Assembly (NCBI GenBank): GCA_033239525.1
Contig: BSYO01000003.1
Coordinates: forward strand, 1,606,001 to 1,670,000
DNA: 64,000 nucleotides
Direction: 5' to 3'
Origin: Nepenthes gracilis
Taxonomy: Eukaryota > Streptophyta > Magnoliopsida > Caryophyllales > Nepenthaceae
Shown here: piece after piece, positions 10,865 to 25,800 of the stretch
Layout: each line of letters begins with the position of its first letter
Numbering within the stretch: position 1 is the first letter of the stretch
Translations under genes and position numbers: made by a program
Notes under the pieces: generated by a model
The model's database searches: none
What the model was told of the DNA's origin: nothing
What the model saw: only the letters and a program-made list of their open reading frames with translations

Positions 10865-13800
10865 TCACCAGTTACCAACTGCTGGGGACTCTTTCATTTC
10901 TTCTCCGGTTTTCCAGATGATATCTTTCAGCCCAGTTGAGAGGTTCTTGTAGAACTGTAGATTCACAAAAAAATTCGAAAAAAAAAAAAAGCAAAACAAA
11001 GAAAGGGCATAAATTAAGCTTCTGGATGCAACAAATGAATGGTTAATGATGGAAGTGGTAACCAGGAGAATCGATGGTGCAGAAAAGTATGATTCAAATT
11101 TTGTCCGTGAGATCGTCCAACTAAAGCGGGAAAAGGTCCAGCGACAAATTTAATGACCTGACCAGGTCCACAGGCACTTTCATTTAACTCATTGTACCAA
11201 ATAAATTTTCAAGCCAAAATAGAAATAGATCTAGGTTGAAGTTTTTACATCAGGCACGTATCACATGTCACCAAAATATAATTAATTTTCTAGCCAAAAT
11301 AATATAATGAATTTGGCAGAAAATTTTTTGCATAGTATTTTTTGGTACTAATATATCAGCCGAGAATGAAATTGGAAAAAAATAAATTAAAAAGTCGATA
11401 ATAAAATTGGAAAAAAGAGAGAAGTTGAGAATATATTTGTAAAGCACAGAACTCAAGTTTTTTTTTAAATGATCATTAGTTAAGATAAATTGATGAAAAT
11501 ATTGAGGCCAAATGAGATTTTGAATCAAAATTAATATTCTGACTTGGTCATATCAGACTAATTGATGCTCAACCAGCGCTTGACGTGCATATATGCGTAT
11601 TTTGGACAGTAATGATACATCTAAAGAATGCCTCTGGAGTGCTCGTATGTATTTTAGGCAAAATATCCGCACTCGAGAGATACACGTGCGTGTTCGAGGC
11701 AGAATGCACGTGCTCGATGTGCACCTGACGAACACTCGTGTATCATAAAATTTTTATCTTAACGCCTGACGTGTACTTTTCAGGCACATATGCATCAAGT
11801 TTTATATAAGGCCCCTTTGACAAATTTTCAGTCATTTTCGCTCGATTTTGGAGAGAAAAGAGAAAAGAGAAGAGATGAAGAGAGAGAAGGCTAAAGAAGG
11901 ATAATCCAAGTAAATTTAAGGAGGTTTTTGGTGATTCCAAGTTTAATGTAAGTACATCCAAGCCCTCCTTTTCTCGTTGCTATTCTTTTTTGATCTCTAT
12001 GAGTATTTATTATCTCAAATACTCATACATGCTATAATTTCGTATTCGAAATATTTATACATCATATGTATATACTCTTATTCCCATTTCATGCAATTTT
12101 TATGAAATACATGCCCTAATATTATATACATTGTGTTTAAATACTGATTTTCTACAACAATGCTATTATATGTTTTTAAATAATATTACATAACCCAAGC
12201 TTCGATAGTCACTCCTTTATTGGTGAGGCCACTACTAATCCTTGGTCCACAATTTTGCATAATTTGAGCATATCATTTAATGTATAATTTAAGAAAAAGT
12301 TATACGTGACATACTTATGAATTACGTAATTATTTTCGGATCTCAATCACATTTCATTCCAATATATTTTGATATAAAATACATGTTCACTTGTGAAATT
12401 ACATACCTTACTGAATAATTGGTTCACTCTTCTTTAATTTTTCCACTAACATTTCAGATTATAAGGTTTAGGACATACTTACAAATGGCTGGATCTAAGG
12501 GAAAGGATGTTCGAGGAATAGAATTACGATTTGAGTTTCGGATGTTACATTATATTTCAAAATAATAGATTTAGGGTGATTATTTTACTACAATTTATTG
12601 TGCTATAATATCCAATTTGTGGCAATGTAATTGTCAGTGATCAAGTTTGATTTCAGTTTTCATCTAATGGTTCATCTAAGTCATGATTTTACTTACTCTA
12701 ATTTTAATATAGATGTATCTCCTTATGTTTCAAGATCATATATAATTGGTGTTCTGAGCCACTTTTAGGTGTAGTATTATATGTTTTGTGATTTGACTTA
12801 TCATTTTATTTAGGTTGTTTGTCAGTAATTGTAATATTTTTTGGGTTCACTTTCCGATGTTTTTATCTGGGTTTTGGTCTATGAATAAATTAATGAATTT
12901 CAAATAATTAAGAAGTAAGAATCAAATTAATTGGACCTCAAGATGGGGATGTAACAATTTTTGGTACAAACCCTAAGTTAAATAACTGTATATTTTACAA
13001 TGTCTTTGCACATATACTATTACTAGGAAATTTCCACTAAAGTAAATGGCAACAACAAAATTCAGATAAATGACTTGTAAAACACCACAGATCAGTGATA
13101 ACATACCTTGTGGAATTCAAGGGTATCTCCTCTAGACTTGTGAAGTTCAATCATGTATAGAGAAGGAGCCACTTCAAGAATCTGTAGAAAAGATTAATAG
13201 CAGGGACCTATTTAAACTACTAGCTCGCGGGTGATATAGTAATCTTTACGGGTAAGGCACCAATCAAAATCAGCCTCTGGAGTGAGATACCTCTGTGGCA
13301 ACAGAAAGCTGTCCCTTGCGTCCAATCTTCTCTCCTTGAAGCTTCATCTGAGAGTTATTTTACCGTTACTTTCAACTAACAAAGAATTTGAAAGGCGTCA
13401 TGAACATAACCAAGCCAAAGCTTTGTATGCATTGGAAATTCAAATATTAATCATTGAATGTTACTAGACCATGTAAGCAATATGGCTATGACTACAAGTG
13501 AGGCAGCACTGCTGAACACAAACTATATTCAGCTCATCAGATAACCTAATTGATCATCAGTCTGTTTTCAGTGGTGCAAGTTGCATTAAGGTGCAAAATG
13601 TCATTGGGGCCTAGGCACAAGGCACATGTTTGATGAAAACGAGGCACCTATTTATGAAATATGTGTATAGGGCATTCTTGTAATGAATTCAATTATAAAA
13701 AACTAATAATAGAATAAGAAATATCAAAAAAATATTTATGACAATAATTATAAACTTATAATTCAACTAACAATATAAAAAAATAGTATTAATAAACACC

Positions 13801-16800
13801 ACTCACCACAAATACACAAACAATAAAAAACTCGTTAACAAACTTAAAATATTATTATCAAAATACTTACCATAAAAACTAATATTTATCATCATTAGCA
13901 AATAAAAGTTCATATAGTTTCATTCACTAGTTTAAAGGCTTGAACTATTTCTTCATCTATATGCCTCTCTAAGTTAAAATCTTCCTCATTTACAAATCAT
14001 AATGAATTAACCCTAGATACCCTTATCATTCAAGATTCACACTTTCTCAATTTAATATAAAATCCAACCATTTTAACTAAAGTAAATTCATTATCCTCAT
14101 CATAATCTCAATCTGTTTTTCTAATCGATCACTTATTATTTTTATTAATCTCTTTCACAAACACCAAATTAGTATTATAAGTAAGAATTAACTATAATGA
14201 CTAAGTTAAATAAACAGTTAATTTTTTTTTCGAGGAAATCTTTAAGGCACTCAAGGTAAGCACTTTAAGACTCAAAAAGGCAAATGACTTAGAGGAGAAT
14301 GGCTTTTCTTGGAATGAGTCTCATCTAGGTATGTTGGGGAGATAAGCTTTGAGCCCCAAGCCTAGGTGTGCCTAAGAGCACATGAGAAGCACTTTAACAA
14401 TATTGTCATCAATTATACAAATATTTTGAACCAAGCACCGAAGCATAGGCAGATTCATAACAATGAGCAAAATTAAAAAAGCACTACATGAACAATGCCA
14501 CGCAGAACAACATTGAAAGCCAACTTGACCACTTGCACTCTGAAATGAAGCTGGATAGACTTTCCAGTGGATGAGATCATACAACAGAATATCTTGTGCC
14601 TTGTTAAAAAACTCTAATAATGGGTCTTTCCGGTGTAAAACACATGAATGGATAATTGCACACATCAAACCAGGGTTGTTCACACTTGAAGCATTCCTCT
14701 GGAGTTGGCCAGATCATTACAATTTCCAAAAGGAAATGGTCAAAATATGAATTGAAAAGGTAACAAAACATCAAAGAACTGAGAATGAAACAGTGGAGGG
14801 AATGCGTCCCACACCTTGAAATTATTTTTCGTCACAGCAAAACCCAATGGTATAGCTGCTGCTTCAATTTTTGAGATAATCTGATCAGTAGAGCATTTGG
14901 AAGCAAATCTTGTTTCCTGTTTAACAAGTCCCTAGTCGATAAAAGAACCGTGAACTGTCTTTGGATTCATTTAGGAGAGCAGGATCACATTTAAGTAAAA
15001 GCACTAACAACTCATTCAACTCTTTCGGTGTGAAATAAAACACTGACAATATCAATAACTAATAAATAATCTAGCCAAGAACCAATCCCAGAAATCAACA
15101 TACTGACTCCTAAAGGTAGTGGCAATGGATGAAATGCTAAATAAACAATCGGTCACAGAGAGAGAGAAAGAGAGATGCTTTAGGTGGCTCCAGAGGACAA
15201 TGTAAATCATGGTTGCATACATATGACCTTCCTAAAACCCCAAGACATAGGAACCCCATACATTGGATTGCCCTTACAAATCTACATGATACCTAAGAGG
15301 TTCCACATGTGATGAGAGTAAGTGTTTGGAAATCATCAAAACAATAACAGATAAATATAGAAAATTTATTTGCAAACCTTGCAAACTTATTCTCAACTTA
15401 TTTCCTTTCAGATTTATTCTTGTATTTTTAAAAAATTCTTAATTTTATTCAATTTAGAGTCTATTATATGACATCAAATACGGTCACATTTAGACCAAAA
15501 AGAAAAAAAGCTAAGGGGGTAAAATGGTATAAAAATTCCATCCTAACTTTCACATAAGTTTGCAGACAACTACAAAAAATCTTCATTTTGCCAGGAAATC
15601 AAAATGGAATAAAATCAAAGACGACAACCCAGTGTATAAGGCTCCACATCATGTGGTTTGCAAATGATCAAATATCACAGCCTTATCCTTGACATTATAA
15701 AGTGGCTATTCCGTGATTTAAACCCCTGAACTATGTCACAATAAAGCAAAATTAAATAAAATTGAAAACTTGAAAACTACATAAATACTTGACAACGCGT
15801 TGAGAATAATTTTTTACCACTTTTGCAGAAGTTCCCAAATGAATTTGCTATCTACTCAAATGAAAACATACCATTTGCTTTTCAAAAAGAGTGCCAAGAT
15901 TAAGACCCTGAGATGTAGATATGAGCTCAAAAGCATTCATAGTAGTAGGTGATGCAGTTGGCGCAGGATTTTGTCTTTCCACCACAAGATTTCCAGATTG
16001 CTGTTCACCAACAATTACAACAAGTAGGCCAATGCACATATGATGCCTTTACTGGAGAACATCTTCAAGAAGGCAAACAGAAAAAGTATCCAAACAAAAC
16101 AGGAGGATGTTTACCATTGACTGATTGAAAATAGCATCCACATCATCAAGTCTAAAATCAGGTTCTTCAAAAACAGGTGGCTTATAACCTTTTTTAAACC
16201 ACTCAGTCTCAATTAACTCTGCAGTTGTAATACGCTGCATCAGACCACCAAACAGAAAAACCATTAGAAAAGATCATAGTGAAAAGTAACAATAAGGATA
16301 CTGGACAAGTTGTCTTCTTAAAAGAGAAATGCAAACTTGAAATTGAGGGGTCCAATAATGTAATTGGAGAAGAAGTTTAAAGAAAACCCATACAATCAGG
16401 ATTTGGTATTTATTCACGCATATATAGGATTATTTAAATATAGTATAAATACTAAACTATCCTCATAATACAAATGCTAAAAGAGCCTTACAAAGAATAT
16501 AAACCATATCCTAAACATATTCTAATACTAACAATAAGCATATTCTAACACTTATAAAGTTAGAACACAAATGTTGATCATATCCAAATTGTGACAAGTG
16601 CACTCAACTCAAATACTAGTTAGGGACTTGGTGAAAATGTCAACTGATTCTCTAGTTCTCACTTGTTCAACATGAACAACGGCTTATTATGTGTATAACC
16701 TTTAGCCACCAAACAGGCCTTTAACCTTACTAGAAAGCATTCAAAATTGGCTTTCACTGTGTAAACCTATTTACAACTAATGAATTTCTTCTCAACCAAT

Positions 16801-19800
16801 AAAGAAACCAGATCTCATGTTTGACTCTACCTAAGGGTAGATACTCCTCCAAAGTTGCCTGCCAACTAAAATGAGAAATAGGTTCAGGAAATGGTTTGAG
16901 GCATAGTCATAGAGTCTAAGACGGAAACAAAAGCATGCAACAAAATCAAAACACGAACATAAGAAATAGCAGCAAATAGAAGATATTTTGTAAAATTATA
17001 ATGACCTTTACATAAAGTAACAGGAAGATCCAAGTCATTTGTTGGAGAACAAGCCATAGGACATAGAGATATGAGGATTAGCTCGGCTTGAGCTGGCATA
17101 TGACCAGCCACATATGAGAATCTAACACTTGGTCGGGACCACAAACGTAGTTTCTAGAAATAGGAAGAGGTGATGGAGGGGTTAAAACATACCCTGAAGA
17201 GTAGTTCAATGGACAAGAAACTCATCATTAAGAATAAATGATGGACTAGAAAGAAATTCATAGGGATCAAAAGGAGTAGATTCTTGAAATATAACATCAG
17301 AAGACACTATAAATTGTCCAAATTTAGGGGAGAAACACTAATATCCTTTCTAAGTTTAGGTAGACCTAAGGAGAATACATTAAGTGATTTCGCATCAAGT
17401 TTATTTACCTGAGGTCAAATGTCCAGAGATAGAATTCACACCCAAAGATTCCTGGTGGGATAAAGTGTAAAGGTTTGTCATGGAATAAATTATGATGCGG
17501 AATGTGAGGGCATACAATAATGAAATAACAAGAGTTAAATAATGCCTCACTTCAGAAGAATTTAGCAAGTAGGATAGCCCTTCTACTTCCAAAAAATGTC
17601 TATTTTTTTCTTTCTGCAACTTCATTCTTTCAGTTAGGATATCAAGAATAGAGGTTTGATGGAGAATTCTAGACGAGGGTATATATGAAGTAAATTTATA
17701 GACAAGCACTTTCGGACATTATCACTATGTAAAATCTGTATCAAAGTAAAAGAATTAATTCTGAGTTTTAGAAGAGAAAGCACAGAAGAAGATTGAAAAT
17801 GATTTGGCATGATTTTTCATGAAATATGTCCATATAGTTCATAAACAATCATAAATTAAAGTACCAAGATACTGAAAGCCCATTGACCCTAAATGTCTAA
17901 GTGAACTACCTCAAAAGGAGCAAAATCTTATTGATTCACTCTAGGATAAATATGACACATGATAGTGTTTAGCAAACCGAACATGACTCATGAAATAACC
18001 TAGACAAAGAACAAATACTTGGACACAATTTCTGTAGGCATTACAGTTTAGGATAACTACATTGACAGTGAAGCTCAAGGGGTAACAGGACCACAGCACA
18101 CTACAGGAGTAGGTCCTGTATCCAATACATAGAGACTTCCTGGCTCATGATGGTCCCTGCTAATGATTCTTGTCATTGTAAGATCCTAGAAGTTAAAACC
18201 AACATAGAAGAATACAACACAACAATGATTCTTTCTTGTAAACTTACTAACAGGAAATAGATCAAATGTAAAGGATGGAAGGTGTAAGATAAATAAAACA
18301 TGATTACCCAAGGTCATGGAACAATACCAACTCCTGCAAGCCTGCAATTTTAACTAAAGAACCATCATCCAGGGCAACAGCAAGTGAAGTAGGATATGGT
18401 CTAACAAGATAATATACTTGAGATCCTAGTTATAAAATCGGAGGCATTGAAGTCAATGACCCACATCTAGAATGCAGTCGAGAGACATATAGTGAGTAAT
18501 CTCTCTAAACAAGAGTAGCTATAGGAGAGGTGGCCTAACCAACAAGGGGCACCTATGGGAATATCTCTACTAACAAACTATTTTAATAGTACGGGTGCTA
18601 TAGTGCCACAAAGCACAACCATGGAAATAATGGAAAAGAAGAAATTATGCAGTTGGATCACATTATTGAATTTTGCTTCCTTGGAGAAGATGAAAGGTTA
18701 AAATGAGTGTTTGGAAGGCATACTGATTTGGTACTTATTAAGCCAACAATTAATGACTAGCTTCAACATAAGAAGTGATCTCATCAAATAAGGGGTCATA
18801 CTACTTTTAGAAACATAAAAAAGCACACTATTATTTGCAAATAAAGTCGCCATCTCTTTCACAAGAGTTTGTATACAACCGTTATCTACCTAGATGCAAT
18901 CATGGCATACTGATTAGAGCATGTCGTTGGCTTTCCATAGAGCTTCCAGCATTTATTTCATTAATGACCAGCGTCACCACAATGAAAGCACATTAGTTTC
19001 CCAACATAACCTCTTCTACCACAACTATTTCGACCCATTCCATGACCACCACCTCAAATAGTAAACAATGCATGACTTACTAGTCGTCTAATCTGCTAAA
19101 CCCACAAGCAGTAATGGATCGCGATCAACATGCAAGATTTGGAGAACATCAATTGGGGAGAGGTAGCCTTAACAGTAGCAAAAGTTTGAAATCAAACGGA
19201 TTCAAAGTCATGTTTAAGCATCGCAAGAAAAAACAAGATAGCTAACTGCTCCCATGGCTCACACATTGTTTTCACATCAGAAAAAATCAAGAAAATTATG
19301 TTCAACTCTTCCTAGAGCTTCTTAAAGTCTGCAAAGTAACCACTCAGATCATTTTTATCCAAATGAAGAACGACTAGACACATCCAACATTTTAGGCATG
19401 CTATATTCCCCATACTAGAGTATGATTAGATGCTCCAAAAAATCAAATAAGTATAAATTCAGGCATCTTCATGAGACCACACATTTTCCCCAAGTTGATG
19501 GTTATTTGTATTAGGTACATTGGTGATATAACCTTCCTTATTTATTATTCCTTGTATTGCATAGAGGTCAATCTTCCAACAGTATTGATATTTGTCCCAT
19601 CATGATGTTGATTAATAATCCAAGAGGACATGGTAGAAATAGTCCTAGAAATAATACTTTGAGATGCACTCGTTTTGACTTTAGTGGCCATTCAAAATCA
19701 GACAACACTTGTAATAAAAATTTGAGCACAAAGGAGTGAATTGAACTAAAAAATGAAACTTCACCAAGGGGAATACAAACCACGGAGAACATAGCAGCAC

Positions 19801-22800
19801 CCTCCAGAAATTGAGAATCACGAAGAACACCCACATGAGAACAAAAAAGAATCACAAGGAACAAAAAGACACACTAAGCAGATTCATGAAAAACAAACTA
19901 GAGAACACGAATCAACTAAAGAGCTCCACAGATCTGGTTCGAACTCCACATATTGGTCACTGAAGACTCATGAAAGAATCTGGTTTGAATGCCACAAGAT
20001 AATAATGAAAATCCACATGTTGACCACAAAAATTGGCTCAAACTAACTGAAAATCACAAGACAACTTTGCTTTCATCTAGTTGATCAACATAAGCAAGAA
20101 GCAATATAGCAAATATGCCCTGACTTAGAGAATCAAACGAGAGAAAAATGAATTAGAGTATTTTGCACAAAAATACCAATGGCCTCAATTCAGCTAATGA
20201 ATGAACTACAAAAAATTACTTTGTAGTTTTATTTCCCGAGAAAAAGTACATAGATTACTAGAGAAAAAAGGTCGCCGATGATGGCAGAGGCTAGGGTTAG
20301 AAATACCTTTGGCTCTAATACTATGCATTTATAGATACAAATATCAGTCGATATGGAGAGGTATTGGGGCCCCCGATATCGATATTTTCTGATACCGTAA
20401 CAATATCACAATATATTATCGTATCGGTAATATATTGTAATATATGGCTAATGCAATCTGGTTATATTACGAATTTCAGAAATTTTTTCTCGATATATCT
20501 GATACGGATAGATATTATTTAATAAACCTGATATTGATATGGCTACAACTAATATTGTGGTCACTTGGATCATATAACCTCAATCCCCTAAATCACAATG
20601 CTGTATTTTTTATCCATAATAATATATAACTCACATGATATCACAAATAATACTTTAAAATTTTACAAAACTCATGTCTAATAAGAACAATGTTTAAAAC
20701 AACTCACAATACTCTAATATAATCTTATAGACTATAGTTACAAGCATTCAACTCAAAATAATCAAAACAACATCATAACAGTCTCTAAATCTCCTTAACC
20801 ACCTAATCCTACTATCTCTCGTATAGTAACATGTGTTACTCTGAAAGAATAGAAGACAACAACAAATGAACCAAATGCCTAATAAGTAACTATATAGTCT
20901 AGAAATATAATAAAATTCAGGTATACAATAATAATAGAGATCAAATCACAAAAAGTCAAATAGAATCAACAATAGAAAAAAAAAATCAACATCTCGAGTT
21001 CCAAAAGTATGCGACTCCAAGAAGTCTCACCAATCAAGTCCATCTTAATGATCTCAACAAAAATGTGGCAACCTAGGCTCGCTGACCTCTGGCCAAACCA
21101 AATCAAGCCATGTCAACAATATCAACCAAAATGTGGTGACCCAAATCTATTAACCCCTGGCCGAGCCTAACCATCTGCCTCAACAAGTTCAACAAGAATA
21201 ATCATCAAGTATCGTATTTTCCTCCACGACAAACCTATGGCTAATGATCTTGATGACTCACTATCACTTCCAAGGTATGGCTTGATTGTCTCACAACCAT
21301 CCCAGATGGTGAGATTACTCGTAGTCCCAATGACTCTCTGTCACTCTCAGAGTGGTGCCTAATCGCCACACAACCACCTCCTGTGGTAGGACCCTTTAAA
21401 GTCCCGATCATTCTCTATTACTCCTAGAGTTATGCCTGATCACCTCACGACCATCCCCAATGATAGGACCCACTTTGGAATATCCCAGATATCTAGATCT
21501 CAACAACTTAGATTCCGCCAAAGAAAATACAACATAAACATACTATCAAAATTGCCAAAATAGTCTCAGCATTTATAAGGACTATACTAAAGTACCCCGA
21601 CATCGATACATTCAAATACTTTAGTATTTTCATACATATTTCTTTACATTATCCATAGAATGTAAAACGGTATGGACTATATAAGACCGACCACGGCAAC
21701 TCATGTAGTTTCATGTTGTCCTTACATGTAGTCTGATACCTCTCTCTACCAAAGCTAACATCATCAAAAATCATGACAAGGGTATGACATCAAACATGGC
21801 TTATCAACAATATATATCAACATAAGCCAACAAAAAATAATTGAACAAGGCATAATAAGCAATCGCCAAATTGTGTTTCCAAATCCATTATCACAATTTC
21901 CACAAGGAGAGATTAAACCCATCCTCTAGTTAAGTTATCCCAACTTAGCCCTTGACAGCTAAACCATCATTATTTACTAAATCTATTAGCAAATAATAAA
22001 ACCACATTAATCATACTGAAATACCTAAAATATATTATTAAACATTAGGTCACCCCAAATATATTCCTTGAGAATTATTTATACAATATATAACCCAAAT
22101 AATCACAAGAATATTTTCCTTCTACTAAGCAAATAATCCTTAAGAAATTATTAGGTCAACGGAAATATATCCCTCAAAATTATTTACACAATTTGTATCC
22201 CAAATAATCACAAAAATATCTTTTTCTATTAAATAATTAATCAGCATACTCAAATAATACATCAATACACACACAGACACACATATACATATTTCCTCAT
22301 TTTCATGCAGCCATAGCGCTGTGAAACAGCTGCAACACTACAGGGTAGCTGCTCCCCTGTGCTACTGAACAATGGCACGAAGAACCGAAGAACAGGCCTA
22401 TGCCCTGTTCTTGCCATGAGGTTTCACAATCTTTTTTTCCTTCCAAAATTGAGTTTTTTTCTATCATTTGATGCATATAACTTTCAAAATAATCATATAT
22501 GAACCTTATACAACTATTAGATTAAAAATTTGGCATATAAGAAGGATTTGACACAAACAAATGATTATTCAAAATACTAGAGAGATATTCAATCATGAAA
22601 TAACAAAAAAATTAAGAAATCAGTTACTAATTAACACATATTAATCCGTTCCCTTATTTTTCTTCTCAAATTTGAACTTTGCTCCTTGAGTGGGTTTTGT
22701 TTTTCGGAAAATTGTGGTGCATACTAAGTTTTCAGCCTCCAAAATTTATAAACAACAAGCTTAAGCTACCATTGACGTGTTTAGAGCCCTTTGATTGGTC

Positions 22801-25800
22801 AAATTGCATGTTTGATTGTCCAATTGTGGCCATGATGGCCGCCTCCTTTGTTTTGCAACATCTATGACCACCTTCCACCATTTCGTCCAATTTCCACGAA
22901 ATTTCCAACTCTGTGTTGGTTATTTGGTAATCTTAAGATATACTCTTAGCTTAAGATTAAGTTAATTCTTAATTAAGTCCAAATTTTAGAGAATTTCAAA
23001 CTAGGTTTAGTGCTCCTTCAAAATTCAATGTAACTTAATTAATCTTAATTAGGAAATAATTAACCCTTAATCTTAACTTATAATTATTGCTTAATTATAC
23101 CCAAATGATATATAGTAAAACCCTAATTTATTTGATCAATTGGCATTTAAATTTAAATCTAAAAATTTAGTCCTTTCTAAAATTTAGGATAATATTTTAG
23201 AGTACTAAATTACCACCAAATAATCCTTAAATTAACTAGTATTTCTACTCAAAATATTTGCATCCTAAATGAGTCCAAAAAGTATCACTAAAATATTTTA
23301 ATTAGTCATCTAAACCGAAATCCTGCCATAATATATAATTTTATATAATAATGTAACTAGAGAGTTTAGACAAAACCAATACAATGAGGGTTTGGTATTT
23401 GTTTATGAATATATAAGTTGTACACAACATCTCTTTCATTTATCAAAGGTTCTATCAATTGATATGTTTCCACAAATAATTAAAATTCCATTTCTTGATC
23501 TGTATCTTCAATTTCACATATTATAGAAATACTAAACTATGCTTGTAGTACAAATACTAAAAATATTCTTACAAAGTAATATACCACAACATATCCTAAA
23601 TGATATTCTAATGCTAAAAACAAGCATATTCTAACAAGTAGGACCAAAAGGGAGGAAAAAAGAAATAGGGCATTAGATGGAATTAGAATGGTGATAATAG
23701 AAACATACTGTCGATAGATTAGGATCAAGTATATTTCCTCAAGAAAAATCCAGAAGGTTATAGATACCAATACCGATATTTTTATCCATCCATATAATAA
23801 TGTAACTAGAGAGTTTAGACAAAACCCATACAAGGAGGGTTTGGTATCTATTCATGAATATATAGGTTTATTCATATATTGTAGAAATACTAAACTATGC
23901 TTGTAGTACAAATACTAAAATACTCTTACAAAGTAAAATACCACAGCATATCCTAAATGAAATTCTAATGCTAAAAATAAGCATATTCTAACAAGTAGAA
24001 CCAAAAGGGAGGAAAAAAGAAAGAGGGCATTAGATGGAATTAGAACGGTGATAATAGAAACATACTGTCGACGGATTAGGATCGAGTAAATTTTGGATCA
24101 ACTTCTTTGCACTTGAAGAGAACCAAGGAGGGCAGGTGAAGTCAGCCCTGTGTATCTGCAACCATTGCAACCATGTAGAGTTCATAAACTAGGAATCAGC
24201 AAATAGAATCATTAAAACATGACCTCAGTAATAACTAGCGCAAAAAACAATGCATATAATTGTGAAAAAGCAAGCCATGCTGAAAGAAAACAAGGTCCCC
24301 TAGCAGCTATAGAACAAAAATTAGCATGGTCTTTGGAGCAACTGTCCCATAATTTAAGTAAATCAAAACTGAAAGAAGAAATAACTTACGCTGATACAAA
24401 ATCCAGGCAATACAAAGCAAGTAAAGTCACATTAACATGACATTAAAACTAAGACTACCATTCCAAATCCAACCAATAACTATTGCTGAAATAAGACATC
24501 TGCCACTAGCAAAAGGCCTTCAGACAGACAGAAGGACATAAGACCTTCAGATGTCAATTACAGAAGACATCCTACATTATTAGTGCAAGTATAACATTGC
24601 TTTTTGCCTTTGTCTATGTTCAAGATTATGATCTGATGCTCTTTTCATCTTTTCTTCATGACAGTGTTGATTCAAGAACTACCCATAACTGCAGGCTCTC
24701 ATTGCCCAACCCATCTACCATCAGACAGTCCAACTAAGAATTCTTTCTTTATGGTTTAATCAATCATAATCTAACTCCAAACAGATTGCATCACCTCTTT
24801 GACGTTGGAATTAAATTGATTGTGTGACCCCTTTTTATTAACCATACAAATTGACAAGTAATCTCATCAACTAAGAACTACTGGTCTCTACTTCAATATA
24901 CATATGTTGTAATAATCCCAATTTTTCCCAATTTTGTTATTAAGGCTAAAGGTATAATTAAGGATGTCATATCATTAACCCAGGTTTGATTTATTTATTG
25001 ATCATGATGTGTTGGGATATGTTTACGCTATATTTTCCCTAACAGTATGCTTGTATTTTGAGTTACTTGGGATTATTTATTTTATGTTTAAACTTGAGAT
25101 TATGAATGACTGCAATTTAATACCTTTGTATTATATGGACTTTAGGTGGCAAGTTTTGTGAGTAAATATATAAAAAAAAATAAAAAGGAAAAGCTTTTAT
25201 GAGCCCTCATTAGGGAAGGGCTTCATAAGGGAGGAAAGAGAAAGTAATGGGCGTGGAACTCATTTATTCTCATCAGTTGTGAAACAGCAGAGAGGAGAAA
25301 GAAGAAAAGAAAGGAAGAAAAGGGGAGAAAAGAAGAAGGAACAATGAAAGTAAGGTTAGTAAATTGGTAACCTTGTGTAAATTTTACAAGAAATTCCTTA
25401 TCTACTCTTAACTCTTACCCTCGGGTATTTTGATCACATCAGCAATTCATGCTAGATTTTGAGCACGTTTTAGTTTTATGGCTGGAGATAGATTTGCATG
25501 TGGTTTTAGTAAAAAACATTGATGGTTGAATTGTGTTGCATATTGAATTATGGAAGCAAATTGATGATTAATGGTGTTGCATGTGATGAAATTGGTGTTC
25601 CAACAAAAGTAATAGAAAGAATGGGTGGTTCAGTGCACGAGCATCCTGATTCGTAATCTTAAGGAAAGCCACATGTATATAATTTTACCCCACATTATAA
25701 AGAGGTTGTTCCAGCCCTTCAGTCACAATGGAACAACATCATCATTATGCCACATCTCACTCCCTTCCAACTAAAGTAACAGAGGCATTTAAATCGATAA

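Noticed and set aside
23537..23833. A hydrophobic - strand frame with several apparent membrane spans
   Set aside because: It runs over the duplicated copia LTR, intron sequence and the copied exon 8 end; the composition is a by-product of AT-rich repeat DNA.
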